NCBI GenBank assembly: GCA_947284805.1
Contig: OX369281.1
Location: 7,256,501-7,320,500, forward strand
DNA: 64,000 nt
DNA from: Coleophora flavipennella
Taxonomy: Eukaryota; Arthropoda; Insecta; Lepidoptera; Coleophoridae
Direction of reading: 5' to 3'
Below are positions 1-12,100 of the stretch, in pieces. Position numbers and translations under genes: made by a program. The notes under the pieces were generated by a model, which searched no databases, was not told the DNA's origin, and worked only from the letters and a program-made list of their open reading frames with translations. The first letter of the stretch is position 1; every line of letters starts with the position of its first letter.

Positions 1-18
1 TGCTTATTATTAAAACAG

Positions 19-105
19 GCACTCCAGGGGGACCAGGAGGACCCGGTGGACCAGGTGGACCCGGTGGGCCAGGTGGGCCCAGTTCAGGCAGCCAAGGCGG
101 AACAG
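19..105 (+). CDS. Exon of collagen-like gene (Gly-Gly-Pro block)
   Basis: First exon visible in the window. It follows an acceptor ending AACAG at 18 and ends before the donor GTAAAA at 106. The 87 bases encode TPGGPGGPGGPGGPGGP and then a Ser/Gly stretch. The phase (two bases, 28 codons, one base) matches the downstream exons. X is Gly here, unlike the Gln/Tyr-rich later exons, so this is a compositionally separate block. Confidence 0.72.
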
Positions 106-3100
106 GTAAAACAACCATCAAGTTGATGCATGCATTGTTAAATATGCATGCTATGAAATTACGAAGTTACAAGCCTCAATGAAAGCTTCAATATCAGCAT
201 GTTTGCCAAAGATTTGTATTTTCAACCGAATTCCAAAAAGGAGGAGGTTCTCAATTCGACTGTATGTTTTTTTTATGTGTGTTACCTCAGAACCTTTGAC
301 TGGGTGAACCGATTTTGATGATTCTTTTATTATTTGAAAGTGTGACAAAAATAATGGAAACTGGGGATAAAAACCCTTACGGAATTTGCCACATATAATA
401 CGTAAGATTTAGAGGTAATAAATTAAAATATAATTTAAAATTTGTATTTAATAACAGCTAGTATCAAAAGGAATTGGTCACCGCGAAATGTAAAATGGTA
501 CTTATAATAATATCAATTTTCAATAGGTTGAGAGACTATGACTAAAATTGAACATGGAGTACAAACGTGTGATTACACTTTTAGTTATTGTTAAACCTTA
601 ATAAGTAGTAGAAGGGACAATCCATACGTATAGATTGTTACTCTTAATTCTGTAATAGATAATACCTTAAATTATACGTAAAAAGGCACACATAAAATAA
701 TAACACTGTTCAATTCTAAAGTTCATAAAATAATAACACTGTTCAATTTCTAAAGTTCATGAAAACCAAAAGGAATCTTGACCGGGGAATAGGGAAATGT
801 GAAGAAAAAGGGTGACACTTCCCTTCGCAGGTGGCACGACGGTGGTAGATGCTCAGGCTGACGAAAAAGGTGTTCGAGCTGTACCAGCCAAGACTCGATC
901 AGTTATTTGCTTAGCCTGCTGATGTAATACGTCGGCTATTACGCTGTTATTATATTAGTTGTCCATTAGGTACTCGGTAAAAACCCTCGAAATATCGGCA
1001 AAGGATCTGTAATATACTAAAAAACTGCACCATACAACTTTGAAAACAGCAAAAGGCAACTTATTAAATTGATAATCTTATTTACGGTCAAAAATAGGTT
1101 TTCGGTGACCACCATTCGGTTGTTATTTTTCAATCTTCATCTTCTTGTCAAAAAGAAACAAATATTTTCAAATTAAATTTCCATAGATCAACAAAATCAA
1201 AAGAGAATTTAATTATGAAACGCAAGATCTCCTTGATCGGCTCGAAACGATAGTTTGCGTTTCAAAATCTAATGCTTCCCGTGTGGTCCTATATAGATTT
1301 AATCAAAATCGGTGTAGTACTTTATTAAAAAAATTAACAAAAACCAAAAATAATAATGCAAAATTGTACGAAGTTGTTGCGATGGAAGTCGGTTTTTAAC
1401 GTGTATGACTTTAGTTTGTAGTGGCGTTGAATTGCCTACTAAGTCACAGTATTAACTAAGTTGAGGCTTCTAACTACACTGCTCAACATTGCCTAGGGAT
1501 ACATTAAAAAAATTCATACAGGACATGGTTTCTTGAAAAGCTATTAAAAATTACTTAGGACACGTGCACTGTACAGTAAAGTGTACTTTCAATATGGGCA
1601 AGTGCTATATTTACGAGTACCTTCTCAGTTTTTATAAACATGGGTTCTACTAATTTCCAACAATCTATGCCATCCTTGTATGACAATATAAAAACACAGT
1701 TTTCATTTTCCGCGCGTTTTTACAAAAAAAACACTTAAAACTAAATTAACTTATAAGAACTGAGAGGGTAAATAAAGAACTTGCTTATTTTGAAAGTTTC
1801 TACCGTATACATGTCCTAAGTAATATTTTATAGTTCTTCAAAAAACCATATTTTGTATTCATACATTTTAGACTTTTCAAAGTCTAAAAATATCCGTTTG
1901 CAAAGTTGATGTGTGTACCTACACGATAAGTACCTATGTGAATATGTAAAACCTGTTAGTAATGAACGCTTTTTCGATGCACAGCTTAATTTGATAATTT
2001 ACATAAATCAGGCCCATCTCTGATGGTCAGAATAAAAAATATACAGGATGTAACAAAATTGGTGTAGCAGCCCTTTACTGGGGCTGCCACTCCTCAAACT
2101 GAACAGCTTTCCCCAAACGAACAAATGTTTAACTTAAAAAGTATATGTTAAGACTCTTGATACAAAATTGGTCAATCAGCTGATCGATTTATATGCAGAA
2201 TTCTTTTTTTGCGTATTGACTTTTAGTTCAGTATGATGAGTCCTACACCAATTCGAGAACATACTTTAATACATAATATATTCTGCAATGTAGGTAGTGC
2301 AAGTAGCCCAGGTTATCCAGGGAAACCAGGTCAACCAGGCTATCCGGGACAGCCTGGTCAACCTGGATACCCAGGACAGCCAGGATACCCGGGGCAACCA
2401 GGACAGCCTGGCTATCCAGGCCAACCAGGAAAACCAGGCACACCAGGCCAGCCAGGTCAGCCAGGTCAACCAGGACACCCAGCACAACCAGGTCAGCCAG
2501 GATACCCAGGACAACCAGGACAGCCAGGATACCCTGGACAACCAGGCCAACCAGGATATCCAGGCCAACCAGGAAAACCAGGCACCCCAGGCCAACCAGG
2601 ATACCCAGGACAACCAGGTCATCCAGGATACCCAGGACAACCAGGACAGTCAGGTCAACCAGGATACCCAGCACAACCCGGTCAGCCAGGATACCCGGGA
2701 CAACCAGGACAACCTGGTAAGCCAGGTACACCCGGCCAACCGGGATACCCAGGACAACCAGGACAGCCAGGTTACCCGGGGCAGCCAGGCCAACCTGGTA
2801 AACCAGGTACACCGGGACAACCAGGATACCCAGGACAACCAGGCCAACCAGGATACCCAGGACAACCAGGACAGCCAGGCCAACCTGGATACCCAGGCCA
2901 GCCAGGAGGACCAGGTCAACCAGAATACCCAGGCCAACCCGGACAACCTGGTAAACCAGGCACACCCGGGCAACCAGGATACCCAGGACAACCAGGACAG
3001 CCAGGTCAACCAGGATACCCAGCACAACCCGGTCAGCCAGGATACCCGGGACAACCAGGACAACCTGGTAAGCCAGGCACACCCGGCCAACCGGGATACC

Positions 3101-6100
3101 CAGGACAACCAGGACAGCCAGGTTACCCGGGGCAGCCAGGCCAACCTGGTAAACCAGGTACACCGGGACAACCAGGATACCCAGGACAACCAGGCCAACC
3201 AGGATACCCAGGTCAACCAGGACAGCCAGGCCAACCTGGATACCCAGCACAACCCGGTCAGCCAGGATACCCGGGACAACCAGGACAACCTGGTAAGCCA
3301 GGCACACCCGGCCAACCGGGATACCCAGGACAACCAGGACAGCCAGGTTACCCGGGGCAGCCAGGCCAACCTGGTAAACCAGGCACACCCGGGCAACCAG
3401 GATACCCAGGACAACCAGGCCAACCAGGATACCCAGGACAACCAGGACAGCCAGGCCAACCTGGATACCCAGGCCAACTAGGAGGACCAGGTCAACCAGA
3501 ATACCCAGGCCAACCCGGACAACCTGGTAAACCAGGCACACCCGGGCAACCAGGATACCCAGGACAACCAGGACAGCCAGGTCAACCAGGATACCCAGCA
3601 CAACCCGGTCAGCCAGGATACCCGGGACAACCAGGACAACCTGGTAAGCCAGGCACACCCGGCCAACCGGGATACCCAGGACAACCAGGACAGCCAGGTT
3701 ACCCGGGGCAGCCAGGCCAACCTGGTAAACCAGGCACACCCGGGCAACCAGGATACCCAGGACAACCCGGTCAACCAGGATACCCAGGACAGCCAGGATA
3801 CCCGGGACAGCCAGGCAAACCAGGATACCCAGGACAATCAGGAGAACCAGGCCAATCTGGACAACCTGGTAAACCAGGCACGCCCGGCCAACCAGGACAG
3901 CCAGGTCAACCAGGAACACCTGGACAACCGGGATACCCAGGACAAGCAGGCCAACCAGGATACCCAGGACAACCAGGACAGCCAGGCCAAGTAGGATACC
4001 CAGGCCAACCAGGAGGATCAGGTCAACCCGGACAACCTGGTAAACCAGGCACACCCGGTCAACCAGGATACCCAGGACAACCAGGACAACCTGGTAAACC
4101 AGGTACACCGGGACAACCAGGTAACCCAGGACAGCCAGGACAGCCAGGATACCCAGGACATCCAGATCAGCCAGGATACCCGGGACAGCCAGGATACCCG
4201 GTACAGCCAGGACATCCTGGTAAACCAGGCACACCAGGGCAACCAGGATACCCAGGACAGCCAGGATACCCAGGGCAACCAGGCCAACCAGGATACCCAG
4301 ACCAACCTGGCAATCCAGGATACCCAGGACAACCAGGAGGACCAGGCCAGCCTGGACAACCTGGTATACCAGGCACACCCGGCCAACCAGGATACCCAGG
4401 ACAGCCAGGTCAACCAGGCCTCCCTGGACAACCAGGTCAACCTAATAAACCTGGTACACCGGGACAACCAGGATATCCAGGGCAACCAGGTCAACCAGGA
4501 TACCCAGGACAACCAGGGCAGCCAGGATATCCGGGACAGCCAGGCCAACCAGGATACCCAGGCCAACCAGGAGGAATAGGCCAACCCGGACAACCTGGTA
4601 AACCAGGCACACCCGGCCAACCAGGATACCCAGGACAGCCAGGTCAACCAGGAAAACCAGGCACACCTGGCCAACCAGGTCAGCCAGGTCAACCAGGATA
4701 CCCAGGACAACCAGGTCAACCGGGACAACCAGGCTACCCAGGACAACCAGGTACCTAAAGCTTTTACTTCCTTTTGAAATATTTTGTAAATATGGATATT
4801 TCCTAATTTTACATTGTAAGCGTATATGTACATACATACTTAAGGATTATTTTCCCTATATTAATATTTAAATTGTTATTTATTCATTTGGTTTTCTATA
4901 ATACATACTTAGTTGTTGTGAAATTAAAGTATAATATTGAATACCTATAGACTAGGAGGTCATGACAAATCTGCTAACGATAACGGAAATGGATGAACTT
5001 AGGTTGAGAGGACAAATGGCACCCTCTGATGTTAAATATGTCGGTCTGCCTGCGCAAAGTGGTTACGTTATTTACTTATAACGCCTGAAAAACTAGTTAT
5101 CGTGACCAAAAAAACGATAAGGGAAATGGCTGATTAAGATATAAAATAAAAGTACTAGTTGTACTCATGACAATTCGGTTACGTTATGGAGCAACGCCCG
5201 TTAAAGTTCTGGACCAGGATCCCACCCCCCCTGCCGGAGCCCCAAAGTTGCCTGGAATTCCTATCTTGGGAACGCTTGAAGATAGCGAAATGGGACCACG
5301 CGCAAACGATTTAAATGGGGGGCGGCACCATTATCTTTAATACTTTTTTTAGGAATAAATGTCCGTCATTTCCAACTTTGGTGCTCCGGCAGGGGTGTGG
5401 GGGCTTGGTCAAGAATTCCTACTACTAATGGGCGTTACCTACTCCTTAAAGCAACCGAATATTTAGTCAGTTTTTGCATAATTGTCATGAGTACAACTAG
5501 TACTTTCATTTTATATCTTACTCAGCCATTTTCCTTATCGTTTTTTTTTTGGTCACGATAACTACATTTTCAGGCGCTTAAGTACATAACGCAACCACTT
5601 TGCGCTGGCAGACCGACATATTTAACATCAAAGGGTTGCCATTTATCCTCTCAACCTAAATTTATCCATTTCCATTATCGTTACCAAATTTGTCGTTCTT
5701 CATAAATACTAATATTATTTTTAATTATTTGTTTATGCTAGATTCGAGGTCCTATTAAATATCTACATATAATGTTGTAATAATAAGCTTAACGTTCTGA
5801 AAGTTTATAATGTATGCTTTTATATACCTTAATGTACAATTTAATCTATTTATTGACTGTTTATTGATATTCGCCAACTCTCGACATAACAGACACTTAT
5901 AAAACGCATGTTTAAAATACTATATCTACCTTAGGTACCAGTGTGAAATTTAAATCATTGGTATAATTTTAAACTCAAGATATAATATTGCACAACATTT
6001 TAAAATTATCTTAATTAAAGTCGCATGCGAAGAGCTAAACGTAATTAGTGTATTAAAATATTTTGTAAATAAATGGTAGCAAATTCGGGAAGCAGAATTA

Positions 6101-9100
6101 AATATTAATCATTATTCGTGATAAAAGATACAACATACTTTTAAAAAGTGTTCAATTAAGATGAAAGGTCTTAAAGTGACCGATTTTTGTGTGTTGGTAA
6201 TTAACTATTTGTTTTCGAGAAATTTTGCAATTAATGCCAAAAACAAGGTATACAGTATATTTTTTGTATACATCAAAAGTGGTAATATTTTTAAAGTTGT
6301 ATTCAATTAAATCCATTTTTTATTACTTTCAGTATATTATATATTATTTCCATAGTGATTGCTTTACAAAGTTTTTCAATTATTATTATTTTTTATTCAC
6401 AATTGGTAAACCCTTGACAACATCTCACCTGGTGGTAAGTGACAATGTTGCCGAAGATGGAAACGGGCTTACCAAGAATTAAAACTGAAATTGAATTTAA
6501 ATTGAATATTGTCATTTGATCTATCTTAAGGCCTTAATTTAGAATTTAGCCAACGATTTAAATTTCACCCTTTATTGTAATATTTTTTAGACAAGAAAAA
6601 GTAGGTACTCCACGCTGCTTGACTATAATTATGTTATACTTTTTACCTACATTTATTTTATTGTTTAATTTGTTTATTACGTAGGAGAAAGCTTAATTTG
6701 TATTGTATATTTGTTAGCTTCATGATTTCGGTATTTCGTTAAGTGATCTATATGTACTTTATTTTACACCTGTTTATAAATTTGTATGGATTAGTTTATG
6801 TATGTTAATTTACTTGTTGCCAGAAATCTTTAATATAATTGTGGACTTATAATTTTATTATGTACTTAAGGCGAGGCATTGATTGGAATAGTTGTCTCTG
6901 TCTTTTTCTTTACGTGTAAAGAGTAAAGAAAATAACCACACTTTTAAAAAAACTACAATAAATTTCAAAAAATCCAACTGGCATATTGAAGTGTGTATTT
7001 CAGGCTAATCAACTAAGAAAATTTAGAGGTACTAAATCGGTCTGGTTTGGCTGTAGAATGCAAATCACTGTTTTAGAAGAGATTTTTTTATATTTTTTTT
7101 CTGTTATAAAAGTTAATGAATCCTGTTTCTGCAACCGACAAAATGAAGTCATTGAAATGAAGAATCAGGTTACAAAATATCACTTTCAATTTTTTTTGTA
7201 ATTGCTAAGAGAAATCGAGATCCCTGCGACCAAATTTTCCAATGCGTCGCCTTAAACAAAATATTTAAATGACTGGGGTTTAATTTCCTGTCTTTATTAA
7301 ATTTTTTTACTCTTAACGACCTATCTTAAATTAAATAAAAATTTTGAATTCTCTCACATAGATGATCTACTCAGATAATTGATGTGTACTAGTAACCCTA
7401 TCTAGGCCTCCTTGACTTGACCTATTTCAGGATGATCACGATGCCCTGTCCCTGGGATTATGACGTAAAAGAAGTACTTATATGTATCATAATCATCATC
7501 ATCATATCAGCCACAAATCGTCCACTGCTGGACAAAGGCCTCCCCCAAGGATTTCCACGACGACCGGTCCTGCGCTGCCCGCATCCATCATGTACCATAT
7601 ATATCATATCAGTAGCTAATCGATCGCCAGAGCTTTGGCAATTTTTTTTAGAATTGAACATTGGAAAAATTTGTTTAGTTTCAGTTTAAATTTGAGGCGA
7701 ATTTTATAATACCCTATAGATGGAGTATCAAACCTTTTTAAATACATAATTAAAACATTCATTATTATTATGACTATTTGACAAGTGGAAGGTTTCCACA
7801 AATGGAAATGACCTAAAACTATAACATGTTTTATTTTTGACAGGTAAACCCGAACATCCGGGACAACCAGGATATCCAGGACAAACCGGACAACCAGGGC
7901 AACCTGGAGGCCCAGGTAAAAAATATCGTTTAAACTTAATAATTCATCTGTAGAATTTGCTTTTAATTCTAATTAAGCAATGTTCTAATTCATTTTTAGG
8001 GTTCCGTACCTCAAAAGGAAAAAAACGGAACCCATATAGAATAACTTTGTTGTCCGCCCGTCTGTCTGTCTGTCAAGACCCTTTATCTCGGGAACGCGTG
8101 GAGGTATCGAGTTGAAATTAAAACCATGTAATTTGGTCTACAGTCCCTTGAAGCTGTAACAAAATAAACTTCTAAATTTACGTTAAAAAAGATACGTCCG
8201 TTTATCCCGTAAAAAACGTATATTTCGACACTCTCAAGCGAATCAAAATTCATTGGGTATTTCCCGTTGACAAAGAACTATGAAATTTGGCAAGTAATAC
8301 CGTCTTATACTACAAGTATAGGAAAAAATCGGAAAACTATACATTTGTAATTAAATCATAAAAAAATATAGTCTTTATTTAAAGTTCGTAATCAATTATG
8401 CAAAGAACGGCAGTTCAAATTTTGAATTGAGTAAACCGTATCATGTGGGGTATCGTATGAAAGGGCTTCGTTGGCAAAAGCTATAACAGATTTTTTTTTT
8501 CGATTTATGACGAAGAAGAAAAAAAAAATCTTTTCCCTTTTTTATATGTATACGTTACCTAATACGTTAGTTTTGTCGTATGTAGTACCTATCAGTTTGC
8601 ACTGTTATATGATTAATAATATGTACCTGCAAATTTATACGGAACCCTTGGTGAGCAAATCCTACTCGCACTTGTTCGTTTTTATTTATTTACGTCCCAG
8701 TTACAACAATACATCCCAAACTGTTTTGAAATGTTATTATTCTTTAAAAAAGTGCGAGCCTTGCAGTAGTCACATATTATAATGTGTAATATCTGGCATA
8801 AGTAAAAAACCGGCCTTCCCGCCTTTCGTCTTCCGGCCTCCGGCCTCGCATTAGGCGGCATGGCCCTGTTTCCTTGGCTTTCGTAATTGAAAAATAAACT
8901 TATTTTCTGTTACACACTTCCGTTCCGAAATCACTCCCGTAGATTGCAGAAAACCGAGAGGAAACTTGTTAAATATCGAAAATCTCAAACATACGTGGAA
9001 ATATTTTCATTTAAAAAAATACGCCAAGTATGACACACGTATGACATTTACGTATCTAGAGCAAAAACATGGAAAAATTAAAATGAATAAGTGTTAGATA

Positions 9101-12100
9101 GATCATAGTAACCTTGACTTGATGCTGCATCATCTCCTGGAATCAGCAGGATACCCAACTGCTCACCAACTTACAGCGGGTGTATCGTGTTTGAGCTCAT
9201 TGAAATAGTCTCAATTCTCTCTCTCGTTTGGCACAATTAACCGTGCTATCCAAGGCATAGACGGCGGTTGCCTGGTATTGCACTTAGCATCACCCGCGGT
9301 CACATGTAGGGCATATAGATTTACACCTACGGACGTGTACAACGCGACCTTCATACACATCTGGTATCAAATGTGCAGTTTTCCTCACGATGTTTTCCTT
9401 CACCGTTAAAACAATCGGTAAGTATACGTACGTACTTAAGTTTTGAAAAACTCATTGGTACATTGGCCGTCCGGATTTGAACCGGCACCTCTGATAAGGA
9501 GGATCAGTCGTTGCCGATTAAGCCACCGACGCATTATTATTCTCAATGAATAGGTGTTAGACAGAATATGATTACCTTGACATAATACTACAATATCTCA
9601 TAAAATCTGCAAAATACCCTAATCCTCGCCAACTTAGAGCAGAGGTATCGTGTTTGGGCTCATTGGAATAGTCTTAATGAGTAAGCATTAAATAGAACAT
9701 AGTAACTTTCACCTGATGCTGCAGCATCTCCTGGAATCTGCAGGATACCCAACTCCTCACCAAATCACAGCATAGGTATAGGCAGAGAATATATAAAGTT
9801 TAAAAAGCATGAAATAAAACTTAAATTTAAAATCCCCCGATAAAAACTTCTAAAAAGTAAAAACTGCTTAAATTGTATATTAGCTTTTAACTTTAACACA
9901 AGTAGTAACATTTTGATCGAAAATCGTCGCGTAGGGGGATCGCTAATTAATTAAAATCAAAACAGATACAACAGATTTACTCTACTACAACTAATTACTA
10001 CTAATTTCACAACTAAAATTAGCGGTCCCCACGACTCTACGACCCTTGAATCAAAATGTAACTATTTATGTTAAGAGGAAACGCGGCCTAAATACCTATT
10101 GTATTTGAATAAAACGTTGTCTCCTTCCCCCAAACCTTTCCGTATACAGCAAAAAAGGGAGAAAAGCAGCGCAGACCGACAATAGAAACAAATAATAACA
10201 AAAATAGCATTTCGTAGTCCCCTATTTCGTCCTCCAAAACTTGAGCAATAATAAAAAAAGGAATAAATATAATGTAACTGCATAATAAACATTCAGTCCG
10301 CAAAATAACTACTTGTGCGGCAAGATTTCATGATTGAGCGGCAGAAAAACATGTCTATAAGCAGCAACTCAACACTGTAGGAAGAGTGTGGTACCTACGG
10401 GGAGTTCTAAATGGAAGCGGGAGCGAGCGAAGCGAGCTCGGACTTGCGGAGCACCCCGACTCGGATCCGTTACGTTCGGAGACTGTGCGGGGAGGCGAGC
10501 TACGCTCGCCTCCCCGCACAGTCGTAGTTTTAGGTTTAACATGAGAACACAGAAGTAGGAGCTCCGAAGGGGCTCCGTCGACCACTCAACACTGTAGGAA
10601 GAGTGTAGTACGGGGATGTTTAAAATAATTACAGCCATCCAGAATGACATAAATTGCTGATTGATTTTGAAATGTTTGCTGACCATGAGTTGCTGACCAA
10701 TTAGCTATTTCTGCTCACCGATTATATTTTTCTGCTCACAGAAATAACAATACTATGCTAACCATTTAATTGACACCCTAAAAAAAATCCAAAAAAAAAT
10801 TAAAAACCAATCTTTATCTATGCCTCTATGTATTCATTTTATTGTTAATATGCATATTGGTTTTTTGGTGGGTGTCTGAAAACGACGTTTTAATTTGGCA
10901 ATCTTCTCAGTTTTTGAAGGCTCCTACTTCCTGTTATAATTAGAATATGGGAAAAAAACAAAAGATGGGGGCGTGGCCATGGTAGATATAGGTTTGATGG
11001 AAAAAACATTTTTGCTGTATTGTCATTATCCAGGGAGGAGACAGGGGACTTCGTTTGTATGGAAAAAATGGCGCCCGCGTTTCCTCTTAAAGGCCCAATA
11101 CATTTAACTTTTTAAGAATTGTCTCATAATAATTAGCAAAAGTTCGTCTGACATCTCGATTCTCCGTTATTAAAAAAGTGTGGGAACAAAAGTTCGTTTT
11201 GTTTGAATTGAAAAAATGTAAAGTGAAGTGTTTAAATGTATCTTTGTACTGTGTCTGTAAATCTGTATCAGTGACATGTAAAAAGTACTTTCTCATTTGT
11301 GCCAGTGACGTAAAAAAAAACTTTGTTTGATCTGCACTTTTTTGTGATAAGTTTCTATAACTACGAATGTGAATGTAATTCAAAATAGACTTTTTCCACG
11401 TCATGTAATACATGTAATTACTTATTTTTATTTCTATTTTCTTGCGTTTTTTAGAAAAGCACTATATGACTGCAAAATTTTTAATTTCAAATTTTATATA
11501 TCAAAACTGAAATTTAGAGTTTGAAAACTCATAATCGGCCTTAAATAGCTTTATTTCGTGACTCAACCATAATGTACTCTTACAGGTCAACCCGCACAGC
11601 CTACCCAACCCGGACAACCGGGACAACCAGGTCAACCAGGAAAACCCGGATATCCAGGACAACCAGGACAGCCTGGACTTCCAGGAGGACCTAGTCAACC
11701 TGGACAACCAGGACAACCCGGTCAACCAGGATACCCTGCACAACCAGGACAACCAGGTCAACCCGGATACCCAGGTCCATCCGGACAGCCAGGACAACCC
11801 GGACACCCAGGGCAACCGGGTCAACCAGGCCAACCAGGAAAACCCGGATATCCAGGAGAACCAGGACAGCCAGGAGGACCCGGTCAGCCAGGCTACCCAG
11901 GACAAACGGGACAATCAGGACAACCCACACACCCAGTACAACCTGGACAAACAGGACAACCCGGACACCCAGAACAACCTGGACAACCCGATCAGCCAGG
12001 CTACCCAGTGCAACCCGCACATCCTACCCAACCCGGACAACCGGGAAAACCTGATCATCCAAGCCAACCAGCACAACCTGGACAGCCTGGTTATCCAGGA

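Larger units (their letters stand above)
4751..7843 (+). other. Intron of collagen-like gene
   Basis: No coding exon recognised. Contents: the long fold-back element at 4962-5700, a dispersed AT-rich repeat at about 6160-6540, a fragment at 6867-6950 of the family seen at 18999-19330, and a LINE 3'-end fragment at 7487-7602. Small unseen exons cannot be excluded. Confidence 0.6.
7916..11585 (+). other. Intron of collagen-like gene
   Basis: No exon seen. It holds a 'GTTCCGTACC' family element (7999-8820), three degenerate copies of a unit of about 130 bp (9087-9225, 9545-9660, 9665-9780) split by a variant SINE (9226-9535), and a GC-rich palindrome element (10366-10608). 10610-11585 is AT-rich with nothing recognised. 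Confidence 0.6.

Noticed and set aside
2233..2293. ATG at 2233 as the true start of a collagen-like protein
   Set aside because: The 20 residues before the repeats are not a signal peptide, and a phase-matched acceptor at 2293 links the exon to the upstream Gly-Gly-Pro exon.
2243..4378. Long antisense open frames across the first large repeat exon, and similar ones over 11.5-13.8 kb
   Set aside because: They arise because the GGA/CCA/CAA repeat lacks stop trinucleotides on the other strand. They read as low-complexity Trp/Ser/Val/Leu runs, have no splice support, and the sense frame fits five exons in phase.
12008..12010. Translation start in the second large repeat exon
   Set aside because: The frame is open to a perfect acceptor at 11585. 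The codon at 12008 is an ordinary repeat codon.
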